Below, piece after piece: positions 22,696 through 37,600 of a stretch of 64,000 nt of DNA. Each line of letters opens with the position of its first letter. Positions within the stretch are counted from its first letter, which is position 1. This stretch comes from Siphonodentalium dalli (lineage: Eukaryota > Mollusca > Scaphopoda > Gadilida > Siphonodentaliidae), in assembly GCA_032622095.1 (NCBI GenBank), contig CP136065.1, positions 97,969,343-98,033,342 on the forward strand, in the 5' to 3' direction. A program made the translations under genes and the position numbers. A model generated the notes under the pieces. The model was not told the DNA's origin and did no database searches. It was given only the letters and a program-made list of their open reading frames with translations.

Positions 22696-25600
22696 GTGGG
22701 TTGCATGAAAATGTGTAAACCGGGGCCGGATCAATGAATAGTTTTTGCTCATTGATATTTCGTTGATTTGGTATTGAATAATCCAATATCAAATACTACA
22801 GAAATGATTAAAATAAAAAATCGGAATACACCATTTATCAGGCAGAAGCACAGTCCTTCTTTTAACGTTATAAATTTTATATAAAAAAAATAGATAATGT
22901 AATCATGAAGCAATTACATGATTTTCAAGGGCGTTATGGTTCAGTAACGGCCCGACAGGAATTATTAACAGCCCGAGGGCTGTTAATCATTCCGGGAGGG
23001 CCGGGTACTGAACCATAACGCCCTTGAAAATCATGTTATTACTATTATTATCACAGTAGAGCTGGGACGGTTATGCGGTTAACCGGTTAACCACCAACTA
23101 TGGCCGTGACCGGTCACGGATTTGCTGTGGTCGGTTAACCGTAACATCACTATTGGGTGACTTCACAGGAAGTGTAGCACGGAAAGTGCCAAATGCACTC
23201 AAAAATGAAGTTTCTTCAATCACTTTCGTTTTGTTTTTATTTTGTAGCTGGAATACAGGGAACACATCTCCACAAAATTTATAGCATGGGAACCATTGTT
23301 TAAAAAGTTACATCATACCATAGATATGGCATCACTATAACATCTTTAAATTAAAGATGAAAAAACAGCAGCAGTAAACAGGGAATTCAACTGAAAAATT
23401 CAGATGAGATCTCCTTTACCACAATATGTCTCAAGTTGCAGAGGAGAGCTTCTAAAATATAACAGTTTTTACAGAATTGAAAATTTTTATTCGGTTCCAA
23501 AGTTATTCCACTTTCAGTGTTTGGAAGTGATCATATTTTGTCAAAAGCCTTGCTGTTACTTATGACAAATTTGAATAAAGTGTTAAAAACAACCCAAAAA
23601 CACTACTTTTGTGTGCCTTCAACAAATTAAAAATCCACAGAATTATAAAAAATACTTGAAAGGTTTTTGAGAAATTTGATATGTGTTCCCAAGTGATATA
23701 TATTGCACTGGTGATTACATGTGTTTTTCCTCCGATATATGACCTCAATGCATATTGTCAAAAATCGTTCAGGAAAGGACATTTTTTTAAACAATGATAA
23801 ATCAATTTTTCTTACATTAATAGTGTGTTACATAACTAAACTTTCTGACAGTTATGTCTGTCATGCCATCTAATGCCATTATTAAAATTTACTTTCCTTG
23901 TTAAGGTGGCTGGTAATGCGAAAATTTCAGAAAAAGCTATGTTCAGGAAAGGACATTTTTTAACGGAATTTTTGTCATCACTAATCAAAGAACTAAAAAA
24001 ATCACTAATTTTTAATCACAGAAATAATAGCACATCTATATTAGATATCATATCCTTATTGTTGAAAATACACCATATGTGACATATTTAATGGTGTTTT
24101 CTTCAATACTGGCTGTAGTTGATTTGATTTTGGTGTTTTTTTATTTTGTTAACGGAATGTCTCCAAAATAACAAAAATTGACATAAAATTACATATTTTT
24201 GACATTTTTACATGAAATTTTCACTAATAAGAACAGAATGTCTTAGATTTTAATTACTGTATGAAACTTGTTTCCTTTGTACTATATATTTTCTTATAAT
24301 CACCTTATTATTGAGACCATTTCCTGTTTGGCACAGAGAAAATGGCAAAAAAATGCACATTTCTGGTCATAAAATTGCAAAAAATAGTCATATTCAGCTT
24401 AAATTTGCTGCGCCGGTCACATAAATATACCTTTATATGATAAAAAATGAATGGTAAGTTGGTCATACACTGAACATGAATTTAAGGGAGATATGTGTCC
24501 AATTCCTTCATGCTACACTTCCCGTGAAATCACCCCCTTATAGTGTATGATCACTGTGATGGTCAGCTATAACTGGCTATAAGAGGGTTAATCTGTCTCC
24601 GTCAATTAAAATGAATCCGAGATTGACGGAACAACATCAAACGCGGTGTGTCGGCTCTTTGAAGGCTTGATTAATTAGCATTACTCCAACTAAATTTGGG
24701 TGTGAACTCATTACACAACTATTGTGTTTTCAAATTGATCCCAAGAAAATATAAATTGAGCCCAATAATTTCCACGAGCAGTCCTGCTTTCTATGATATA
24801 CTTTTAAAAGTTGCCACGTTCTCTGGTGTTAATTCGTTTACAATCTTTGTGGCTCAATTGCCGTTAATTAATCTTGGATTATTTCATTTTAACATGAGGC
24901 AATATATATATCAGAGCAGCTAATATTTATATTAAATCATTTTTGAACCATTACATTTAAAATAGTATCAGATAATGAGTTTTTCCATTCGAATATTAAT
25001 CCACCTCGAATTTATAGAGTTATTGTTCTTGTTGCAGAACGTACATAATACGTTTCGTCGATTACCGCGAAATTCATAAATTTTTTCTTCTTCGAGGAAG
25101 ATTCTGACGACGACTTGGAGTTCGATGGTTTCGACGACGATGGACTTGTCGTCTTCTGAACTTTGTTGTTTGAACTTTGTGCTATTTATGTGCGCTATTA
25201 ACCGTTCCATACGCATGTTTACAACGTATAAATTGTATTTTTTGTTTTACCTGTCGACATCTGTATCTTGTTATTATATGATTTTATCTTAATAAAACGC
25301 ATCATTCTCTTTATATAACGCAACTACTCTTGGTATCAGTATAAAATACGATGGTAAACCAGCATCTCAAGGCTAACTGAGATTTTGCACGGGGGGATCC
25401 CCGTGAGTAAGCCCATGCAGTACCCACTTTTTTGACAAAAACGTGCACGTGCCCCCTGTGCTTACTGACGGGGTGTATACAGTACTTAATTAGATATGTG
25501 ATTATGTGTGTCATGGGTGACAACTTCTTTGTATAATGGGCAGGAGCCGTTCTCAAACTTACCATGTCAGTGAGCATCACAATCATCGCCGTTCTGCATA

Positions 25601-28600
25601 CTGGGCTTACCCACCCATAATAGTACCTATAATATGTGGTTAACCGGTTAATCGCGGTTTTTTGCCGTCACGAAAAACCCATAACCGTCCCAGCTCTATA
25701 TCACAGGGCCGTTAATGACTTCATAACATTTCACTGGGCCGTTAATGACTTCATGACATTGTTTATTTCAATTAAAGTCCAATATATGGGCCTTTTTGTG
25801 GGGTGGGGAAGAGGGGGATAATAATAAAAACTTTTTGTCTTCAATTCAATTAATCTTTCAACTTTGATTTTCAAATCACAACAGAATAATAAGATTGTCA
25901 CTTCAACGTTCACTTTAACATGTCTTTATTTTGATAAATACTGGATTGTGCAGTTATTGAATGTACCACCGGTTATCATGGTTGGTTCCTAATCACGTGA
26001 CATTTGTTTGCTTCGAATATAGGTGATATAATCAACCGAGTATTGAGGACGATTTGCGAAAATTGAGACATTGGCATATCAAAATAACTATGTACATGTA
26101 GGTTAAACCTTTGGGGTAATAATCCTTCGAAAAACAGGAATTATCCGACTGTAAATTAGTAGAAAACATGAGTAAATTAGTGATAATCTAGCTGTTCCCA
26201 TTTTTCGTTAGCAATTTGCCTAAGACGGAAGCGCAAATTGAGGAGGGAGGTAATTCTGCTGGGCATATTTTCTGCGGGCCGCGGGCCATTATTGAAAAGC
26301 ACGATCCAATATCGGCCCGCGGCCCGCAAAAATGCAGAGTGTTATGTCATTTCGAACGCCCGGTATAACAGTGCTAATGGCCTAGAGAACGCCCTATAAA
26401 GTGATAATATTATTACTAGCGACCGGAACGTGATGTCGTCGCGGACAGTTTCCTATAAATCCTAATCTACTCTATAGTAAATTCCACCTTGAATTTATTT
26501 TTTATATTTCAATAAATACTCAATGCCACGAAAAATGATTTAGTGTTTTCCTAAATTACATTTGGCACAACGGAGTTTCAGCAGATTGAAAACCAGATAC
26601 AGTCTCCATTTTCTGCATTTATGGGCGCCGCCATCTTGCTTCTCGCAACCTCTCATTTCGCGTTAGGTCATACAGCCTTATATGGCTCATAAGTGTCCTG
26701 AAAAGTAGAATTCTGGGTAGAAACTTTGGTGATGTGTTCCTGTGGTATTAATAACTTCAATTGTCCAAAGAAATTCCCCCTAATTTACATAATTTGTGTC
26801 AGCGATCGCCCGATGTAAACATGCTATACGAGTTTTATTATGAAAATTACGAACTTTTGAGTTCACTTAAACCCAGAATAAATCTACTCTTTTTAGTCAC
26901 GCCAATACACGCTTTTTGGTTACAGGGGGTGTATTTAGTAAACACCAAGTTACTTTTTGTATCAGCTCCTATATAACGTCATGTATTTACGTTGAGTTTG
27001 TGACGTTACGTAATACTTTGTGTGTGGTATTTATTGAGATTCTATATAAATGTTCAATTTTTATGTTTACCCATACCATAGTATGGTAAACATAGTGTCG
27101 TTGTCCGGATTGACCACTTGTCGTTAGTCCGTCTGTCTGTAGACACTTTACGCATGGTGCGATAACTGAAATATTTTCTATCTGATTGGAACCAAATTTT
27201 GTATATGAATTTCTCGGCACCAAATACAGATCGAGTTCGAATATGGGTTTGATCCGAGTTTTTTTTAGGGAGTTATGGCCCTTTTTCAACTTAGAATTCA
27301 TGCATGCTGCCATAACTAAAAAAAAATTCATCTGACCGTAACCAAATTTGGTATGCGAGTTGCTCAGCCCAAAATACATATCGAGTTCGAATATGGGTTT
27401 GATCCGATATTTTTTAATTGAGTTATGGCCCTTTGACATAGAATTCATGCATGCTTCAATCAATCAACAATTTTTCAACTGATAGGAACCAAATTTTGTA
27501 TGTGAGTTTCTCAACTCAAAATACAGATCGAGTTTGAATATGGGTTTGATCTGATATTTTTTAATGGAGTTATGGTCTTTTGATTATTTTATTCATCGCT
27601 AAAATATATCAAAGATACCCAGTTTGCTCTGTCCAAATAGAATCTAATAAATCAGGTTTGAAATTGTCTTCTCACACAGAGATAGTATCCAGTTACAATG
27701 CCGTGAAGTTGTCTCTCTCTTGTATTGAGTTAATTAACTGCTAGGAGATGTTGGCCATATCAGATATACTTTATACTCTATAGGTTACACTGGTGTAAAT
27801 GTTTTCCATAGGCCTCAGTGCTAACGTTTTAGCGTATAGTGTTGGCAATATAAATGTTGGGTCCAAAGTTTTCTTTAAATCTGAAAAATTGACATTTTGG
27901 GAAACTTTTTACACAAAAAAATCATGTCTGTCTAGCAGGGAATTCGCCTTTAAATCTTATGTTTTCGTAACTAGTGTCAGAACCGCATAAAAAAATACAG
28001 TCATATTTTAGACCACACCAAAAAATTCAAACTTCACTACAAAGGGTTAATTCCTGTGCCAATGGTTATTTTACCTATGGGAAATCATAGGGAAGAGGTG
28101 TGATGATTTTTTTATGTGAAAAGCACACAAGGCTATTGACCAATCAGGGCCCAGTGTCTATTTTATTCTCTCCTATATATTCCTCCCGCATCCGCTAGAT
28201 GTCACTCGGAACCTTATTTACACCAGTGTAACCTAAAGCGATAGCCCGCTTTTTCGCGGAATAATTGTAACTCCCTACATTTCTTCAGAATTGCCCATCC
28301 ATGGAAAAAATGTGTTCAAAAACAATATCACGTCTGTGGTTCTTTATTTATCACACACAATTTAACCCCACCCCCTTTAACAAATTATTCATCAAAAAAG
28401 CACAATTTTCCACCACCAGTCATGTTCAGGCCCCATTTTCACTCAGTTTTAGGGGTCTGGTGTTGCAAACTTGGATCAGCTATGGAAGACTGTTCAATAT
28501 TCTTTCCATGAGAGAACTTCTGGTGATGTGAGGTCATTGAGTCCAGATCTGATCAGCTGAGCATCAAGCGCATGACTTTATCAGCACATTGAAGAATAAA

Positions 28601-31600
28601 ATATGACATTTTCAGGTCTGCAAGGGTGATCCAAGATAACTGGATGTGGGTGTATATTGAATTAGTTGAATAAAGATATGCTCTCTTTGAATTGCTGAAG
28701 CATTTTCTTAAATGTGTCCAAGTTTTAGTGCTATTAACCTTCAAATGACCATACCCACCAGTGGAAATGACACACTTTTATGATATATATCTGTATATCA
28801 CTGGCTATAAAATCCAAAATACTTGTTAAATTAGGTTCTTATAACAATTGATATATGTGTCGTTGACATGCCCATGTTATGGGTCATTTGCATTATCATG
28901 TGACTATTACCACCTTGAATTTTTTTGAAAATACCTTGAAAAATTGGCATTTTTTATGAAAAATCTTACTATTTTTTTGGCTGATGTAAGTGAAAGAAGG
29001 CATCAGCAGCAAGAATAGCCACATCGAGCATGAGATATTCATTGGACTGAAAGACCAGGCTCTGTAAAATGCATTAAAATGCTTTAAAGTGACTCCCAGG
29101 AATCAAAAATGATAAAAAGCTATTTTTTCCCTTTAGGTTACACTGGGTGTAAATGTTTTCCATAGGCCTCAGTGCTAACGTTTTAGCGTATAGTGTTGGC
29201 AATATAAATGTTGGGTCCAAAGTTTTCTTTAAATCTGAAAAATTGACATTTTGGGAAACTTTTTACACAAAAAAATCATGTCTGTCTAGCAGGGAATTCG
29301 CCTTTAAATCTTATGTTTTCGTAACTAGTGTCAGAACCGCATAAAAAAATACAGTCATATTTTAGACCACACCAAAAAATTCAAACTTCACTACAAAGGG
29401 TTAATTCCTGTGCCAATGGTTATTTTACCTATGGGAAATCATAGGGAAGAGGTGTGATGATTTTTTTATGTGAAAAGCACACAAGGCTATTGACCAATCA
29501 GGGCCCAGTGTCTATTTTATTCTCTCCTATATATTCCTCCTGCATCCGCTAGATGTCACTCGGAACCTTATTTACACCAGTGTAACCTATAAAGTATCTC
29601 TGGCCATATGATGAGATATCATAGAAGGAATGTTTATACTATTATATTTTATATGCATGGTTATTTAAATTTCATCTTAAAGGCATAATCTGGTTTCATT
29701 GTTTAATAGCATTACTATTGGAGATTAATAATGTGATTGTCTTTAGTAGATTTGTTGGAATTTTGTTGGTTGCATGGGAAGACAACTTTGGTTTTCAAAC
29801 TTTTAGAAACTTGAGAGCTCTGTATCAGTCTATGAGAACAAACTTGTTCATAACACTTTTAGAACTGTGGGTCTAGTTTGTTTTATCTATATATTAATGG
29901 ATAGCTTTTTATGTTTACCCATACCATAGTATGGTAAACATAATGTCGACGTCCGGATTGACCACTCGTAGTGTGTCCGTCTGTCTGTCTGTCTGTCCGT
30001 GGACACTTTACGCATGGTGCGATAACTCAAAAATTTTCTATCCGATCGGAACCAAATTTTGTATATGAGTTTCTCAGACCAAAATACAGATCGAGTTCAA
30101 ATATGGGTTTGATCCGAATTTTTTTTACGGAGTTATGGCCCTTTTTCGACCTCGAATTCACGCATGCTGTCATAACTCGAACAATTTTTATCTGATCGGA
30201 ACCAAATTTGGTATGCGAGTTTCAGAGCTCAAAATACAGATCGAGTTCGAATATGGGTTTGATCCGATTTATTTTAAAGGAGTTATGACCCTTTTTTCAA
30301 AAATAAAATTAAAAAAACAAAAATCCGATGCTAAAACCGAAGTTTATTTTGTCCGATTGTGTTCATATTTGATATGTAGGTTTATGATGACATGCCCCTC
30401 ATCTGTATAGTTTTTGGTATTGATTGGTTGATCGGTTTAGAAAATAATTAACCCTTTACACACATGCTATCCAATGCAATAAGTTGAACATATTTCTTCT
30501 GATCTACCTCATATTTCTTACCTAGGTTTTTCTTAGCATGTTCTTCATTTGTATGGTTTTTGGTATTGTTTAATTAACCCTTTTCACTCTTATGTTTACT
30601 TAGAATTCACCCAAGCTGCTATGACTCAAAACATTTTTCATCTGATCAGCACCAAATTTGGTATATGAATTTATCACCCCTAAATACAGATCGAGTTCGA
30701 ATATGGGTTTGATCCGATATATTTTAACAGAGTTATGACCCTTTATAATTCAAGTAATTACTGCTGGGAATTTTAAGAGAACATATCTGGCAGACCATGT
30801 GTGTAATTGAAATGAGTTAATTATCACTAAGGACATGCTATAAAGCCTGATAGTGGTACTCTTGGCTGGCAGGATTTGTTATCATATTAATGTCAAATTG
30901 ATTGATGGCTATCTGGTGGAGTTCTGTTTTCTGTGCAATATTAAGTTAACCCCTTTACTGAAACAGGTTCATTACTAAAGTTTATGTAAACACTATAGGA
31001 CACCTATTCTAAAATATTAAATTGGAATAGTCCATTGTTACTTTGTAGGGATGTTTTACAGACATTGTTGTCTACATACACTGTTGTCTTATCTTAGACA
31101 AAAATTAATCCACACATTCCCAGTTCCATGATATGATGTCATTGCAAATGATTAACCCTCTCCACACATCATATGGTTTGATGCTTTTCATTTGATCATT
31201 CTCCTATATTATGTCCAGGTTGATGGTGATCCACTTTTGATTTGCATGGATTTGGGATTAAAATTAAACCATTCCATAGACACATATTATGCGATAGACA
31301 GATATAATATTATCCATTTCACTTTGATCCAGGTTCAGTAAGGGTTTCAATAAATCACCAATTATATATTCATCTTTAGAGGAAATGTCTTATTTTGAAA
31401 TCCCCTCAATTGCATTTGGGCTCCAGGGTAATATTAATGGTGCTGGTATTCTTGAGACTGACTTATTGTATGGGTTTCTAAATCCAATGACATGCTTTGT
31501 ATAGACTATTTTGTGTTTATCAGTTCATTAGTTTGGGTAAGATTAACCCTATTCTATCCGATTTGATAACTCAAATATTTCCATTGATTATGTTTATACA

Positions 31601-34600
31601 TGTAGTTCTTGGCATAGTTGACAAGAACACACCCCTAACCTGCATAGTGAGGGTCATTTGGTTTATTTGCTTAAAAATATTAACATCCTCCGCCAATCCT
31701 GTTGACACAATGTGATAACTAAATATTTTTCACATGATCACTATATTAAGTGTGAATTGTTGAAACTTTAGCACTCATGAAAAGGTTGATGTAAGGATTT
31801 ATAAAATTTATAAAAATAGCTAATCGCTATCGCCAAGGTATGGGTTAAACATCTGCCGATCGTGATCGGCCTCTCGTTCGACATTGATTTCAATTGATTA
31901 CAAATGTGAATTGAAATATTAAAGGGGCACACCAGGTTTGATATATTTTTCTTGTACTCTGCATGAGATAAAACTTTTTATGTGTACCTATACCATAGTA
32001 TGGTACACATAGTGTCAATGTCCGGATTGACCACTCGTCTGTCCGTCCGTCTATGTCTGCCAGTCTGTCCGTAGACACTTTATGCATAATGCACGATAAC
32101 TCTGACATTTTCTATTTGATCGGAACCAAATTTTGTATATAGGTTTCTCAGCCCAAAATACAGTTCGAGTTCGAATATGGGTCGATCAGATTTATTTTAA
32201 AGGAGTTATGACCCTTTTTTGTTGTTTTTTTGAAATTTTGATTTTTAAAATTTTTTTAGACTGAATTTCCTCACTCAATTCAACATGCAAAAAATATTGA
32301 GACACTTTTATAATAATAAAAAAAATATTTAATTAAAAAAATATTTGTCATTGATACTAATTTGTTTTAGTTGTATACCATTAATTAGGTGTTGTGTCCT
32401 GTTTTGAAAATATGAAGATTTTATTGCAATAGTTGCATGTAATATAATGATATCAATAAATTGCCATTTGAAGTTGTGAACATCCAATATCCAGAGGATA
32501 TGAGAGTACCTTTAATAGATGTCATTCCAAGCAAAATCTGATATTATTGGAGTGATGACATATGTTACAGAGCTCCAGGGGGCGGTTGTATAAAGGTAAA
32601 GATAAACAACCTGCTGCCTAGATAATTGTTTATCCTATCTGTCAAATTGATTGATGGCTAAACCATTGGATCTCACAGTGAGAGGTCCTTGTGTGAATAG
32701 GGACAGAGTTATGAGATTTAAAACGACTCCTCCCCCACCCCAAATACTTTAACCCCTTCTTAAGACAAATTATTTGAGCTTTTGATTTTAAGTTAGGTAC
32801 TGATATATGTATTACTGTGATCATATCTTTGACCAATTATCTATAATCAGTTATAGCTAATTGCTAGCGCTAAGGTATGGGTTAAACATCTGCCGATCGT
32901 GATCGGCCTCTCGTTTATAACTTCTGATGTATTAAATGTTTTGAATTGAAGTTTGCTATTTTGAATTCAGAATTTAATTATCTTTACAATGGTATAAAAT
33001 TTATTGCAGTCCCGAGACTTTACAATAGTTTTCCTATTGATCATAGGAATGGTCAGATAGCCTATTCTGTAGAGTTTTATATTATTCCATATCATCCCGG
33101 TCAATTTTACCCAATGATGTTCAATGTTTAAGATAACATACCTTGGTTCATCGTGAAAGTTAATCCAAAAACAAATCCTGATATTCATCTGTGTTCATTT
33201 GGAATTTATTTTTCATTTGATTTATAATTTGTATGACATTCTTGGGATATGTTAGCGATAATTGCATTTGAAAGGTGTTTCGGCATGAAAATCGACGTAA
33301 TGGCATGGCAGACCTGAATTCCTGGAGGCTACCTCGAATATCCATATCAAGTTTGGTGACGATATGATGAGGTATGACCTGTAGGATGTGCTGAAAGGTT
33401 CAGTCATGCAAAGAGTAAAATCGATTTTCACATAACTCAACAAAAACTGAAAGGTCGAAACCCGTCGTATGTAAATATTCTTTCCTCCATGGTGGTTGAA
33501 CATTAGCATACAGAAGATAATAAAAATCTGACCACCGATGACTGAGATATAGAACTCCAAAGTTCGGATGGACAGAATGAGGGACTCATTTTTATATCCC
33601 CCGCCAAACTTCTATTACAGGGGGTAAAAAACAGTTTTCAATACATTTCCATTATTCTATTCATATCTTTATCATCCAGATTGTGGGAAGCCAATAAAAT
33701 ATTTTAAGTATGGTGGTTTTAATTTAGGATACATGTATGTAGGGTCAGAGGAAACAAACCAAATGTTGATACTGGCCCAAAGTTGTAACAAAACATATCT
33801 GGATACTTCCATGAGTGTCAAGAGAATGTTTCTTTGCACAAGATAGGGTACCCACTGAGTGTTGTCATTGAGAGTTTTATTATCATTTTACATTTTTAGC
33901 AGACGGTGGAGGATTATCTCATGATGATATTACCAATGGCAAGAAGGACACACAATCACAGCATAGTAGTGATGACAAGGTATGGTGATGTTAGCTATTT
34001 TAAAACTTAGATCATGTCATGAATTTATACTCTGACGCCGCCCGTAGAGATCATATTCCACCCGTTCGAAACATAGGAAACTTTTTGATGTTCCGACAGG
34101 GAAATTAATATCGTTGAAAAAACAATGCATTGCATGTAATATATCTCTTGATTAATATTTGTTAATAATAAATACCTTAATAATGTATTTCACATACATG
34201 TATGTCATCTAATTATGCCCGAGATTACATAATTACTCTAGTGATCCGAATAACTGTACCCGTACGATTGTTAATTTTGGAGAAAAAATCCACCCCCTAC
34301 GATTCTTATTCAAGCCCCTACGATTATTTAATTTTGATCACCCATACTCCATGAATGATCGCATTATTCGTAGTTTTTAATCAAATGGCATGCATGAAAC
34401 GGAATACGTTCAAAGAATTCGCGCAACCGTCTGGCATCGCAATATAATCAATGATTTGATCCATGGGAAGTAACTCCATCCTCGCACGTGTCGCTATTTT
34501 GCAATTCGTGCGACCCTATTGCAATAGACAGACCCCCCCTCTGCGGGTATTGTTTATCGTTCAGTGAGGCGAACAAAGGTGACAACGCGTTATGTCTGTG

Positions 34601-37600
34601 TTTTTTTTTACAATTGTCGCGTTATTAACTAAGAAGTTAATCAACATCTGGGGCTCACGTTTGAAAGTTTCTTTAATTAGAACACAATTGAGTAGTTGGT
34701 GGACCGATTCCGACCAAAGAAAATTAATAGCATGAAAATTAAAGTAAACCTTCCGTTAGATTTTTCGAGCCTTGTGCTGGAACTGAAAATTCGTATAAAA
34801 GTGTTGACGCAGTGTTCTCCGTTCAAATCAATGACATTGAAAAGGTTCTGCAAGAACCAGACGTTGTCCGTGCTGGGTCGAGGAGTGTTTATTATAAGTT
34901 TTTGTTTGATAATTAAATCAGTGTTCTTCAATGATCTCCTTTTTCATTGACATTTCCACCCCCTACTATTATTCCGACCCCTACTATTATTAAAATTTGG
35001 CAAATTTTCCACCCCCTACTATTATTCCGACCCCTACTATTATTCGGATCACTAGAGTAGATGACATATGTGAACCAATTTTGCTTACAATTATGGATTT
35101 TCCCCAGGTGGTCTATTCAATGTTTGTTGCGAAATTGGCTCACAAAGTTGCTTAAATCATGCAATATCGAGCTGATAACACCCCTAATGCGAAACAGACT
35201 ACAATCGGGATCGAAATAAACTTACCCCTACATTTATTATTATTGTCAAAATAATCACACCCTTTTGGTGCTTATTTGAACCCCTACTAGTACGCTTATT
35301 AATTTATGGTAGTCAATCTATTAAATGAATCACTGGTCAGCTTAATTAATTTTGGCAATTTTGGTAACTTCTTACAATATTCTGCTTGAGGACTTTTGTA
35401 ATTTAGCTGGGTGCCTGGGTTTTTAATTTCCTATACAAATTTACATATTAGCCTACATATTATCCTATAGAAAGGGATCCACTTCCAATAGTGTACTAGT
35501 ATAATAGCATCATATATTGATTTGTAGGGTAAAATCAATTAAAATAGACAAAAAATCCTGCCACTGGATCTGGGCATAAAGCCCGACATACATGTACATG
35601 CAGAACGCTATATGAATGGGTCTTGAGACGTAAACTAGCATCTTGCTCAACAATGCCACATGTAATATTTGATGAATTCAGGTACAGTAATGCTCTAAGT
35701 AATCGACTTCTTAACCACATGTGTAACCTGTAACTTGTTACGTTAATATGGTTTTGCTATTGAGACACAAATGGCAGAAATAGTTACATTAATTGACGCT
35801 GCCAAACCTACATGTTTATACATATCGGCCAACGTCTGGTGAATTGCATAATAACTAGTCGGATAATCCATTCAGTAAAGAAAGGGTTTATCGTTTGTTT
35901 GAATTCCTCCATTCTACAGACCTGATAACGTGAGTGATAATTCTTTGCATGCCATATATCTAATGTACCGGTATGTGCCTTTTTTCCCAGAGTTCTGATG
36001 AAAGTGATGCAGACAATGAATCAGTATTAAGTGGACTGGGAAATATGTCTGATTTAAGTGATGAAGATTCATGGAGACCATCCGGGTTACCAGGTATATA
36101 AATGTATATATGTACTCACTTGTACTGGTAAAATAATTTTTCTTAAAATGTTTTTCTTCTTGTCCTGCCTGTACTCTAAGCTTAAACAGACATGGCATCT
36201 TGAACCTACACATTATGTATATTTGAAAGAAGTTTATGATAACATACCTACACAGATAATTTGGGGAGAAAAGATTTATTATAAGCGGCAGCACTTGTCC
36301 TTTCATCCTTTTTGCCCTTGTGTGTTTATATTATGCATTGAGCAAATAAAATATCTTTAAACTGAAGATTATTTTCGACCGAACTTGTTAATATAGCACT
36401 GAAAGCCTGAAAAACTTTTCATTCTTTCATACAATTTGCTGCGAGATATCTTTATTCAGAAATTATTAGACATAAAAAGACAGCTTTGTTATTAAACAGT
36501 TGACAGTTTCTGTCATTAAATAACGTTATTTTTTAAAGTGACATGCACAAAAATATTTTATATGGGCACATTTTGGAGTCAGCGACCGGGAACTAATGCA
36601 ACAAAATATAAATTTACAAGGGATACTTTGAGGCTGCAGATTGTCTAAATTTGCACAAAAACATGTACATGTATGATGTTTTTACTTCAACATGATAACT
36701 TTATAATCAGCCCTGTTAATTAGCAGATATTTGCCTAGGCTAAGAATTTACCTAAGCCAGAAATGTTTCCTCGACTAAAAAGCCTAGGATCCTCATACTA
36801 GTAGTTGCATACTCTACACATACATTGTATCACTTCAGTTTACGATTGAAACTTGTTTAAATTTTGCACAAAGCATCAGCAGGCTCTGAAATTTGCCACA
36901 GCTAAAAAATAGCAGAGACCATTTCTTTTCGCATAGTCATTTGCTTCGATTCAGCCGATAGCCGAATCTAATTAACATGGCTGTATAATTATTTAGTTTC
37001 TTTCAAATTTGGTATCAGTCAAATTTTGAGTATGCCTTGTTTGTATCTTGTTTCAATCCAGTTGTAACTTGTACATTCTAGGAAACATGACATGGATCCA
37101 CCAGCAAATTTCAGCAGGAAACAACCCACGAATGTTATTAGAGAAAATGATAGCGGGCGATACAGAGATTCCAGAAGACCTCGATAACCTCACACTGTGG
37201 AAAATCATCATCAACCTCCTGTCGGAACCTCCCATACGCAAGAAACTGAAAAGCATAAATACTCTTGATGATGTCATAAATCTTCTTCAGACTTGCAAAC
37301 ATATAGTTGTACTTACTGGAGCTGGGGTGAGTACTTAGGCAAGCCTTGAAATATTGTGTCTCTTATTTGCAGAATGAGGACCACAGAGGGTGAATTTAGT
37401 GATACTGTCCCACACAGTGGGCTAGCATCACAAAATTCACCCTCTGGGGACCTCAAGAGTATCTATAGTCTCAAACTAACATTGTTTTTAGTTCCTTTTT
37501 CCCTTCTGGGATGTTTCTGTATCCCGTAATTTGCAGAAGATATAATGCATAATCAAGGTGACTAATGGGTGAACATTACCAACTTCAACCAGGGAGGGGA

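Noticed and set aside
26987-27463. 158-aa minus frame
   Set aside because: It translates diverged tandem repeat units; internal near-repeats in the protein mirror the DNA units.
27799-27990. 63-aa frame, identical at 29153-29344
   Set aside because: Its identity reflects two very recent copies of a 451-bp MITE, not selection on protein; there is no known motif.
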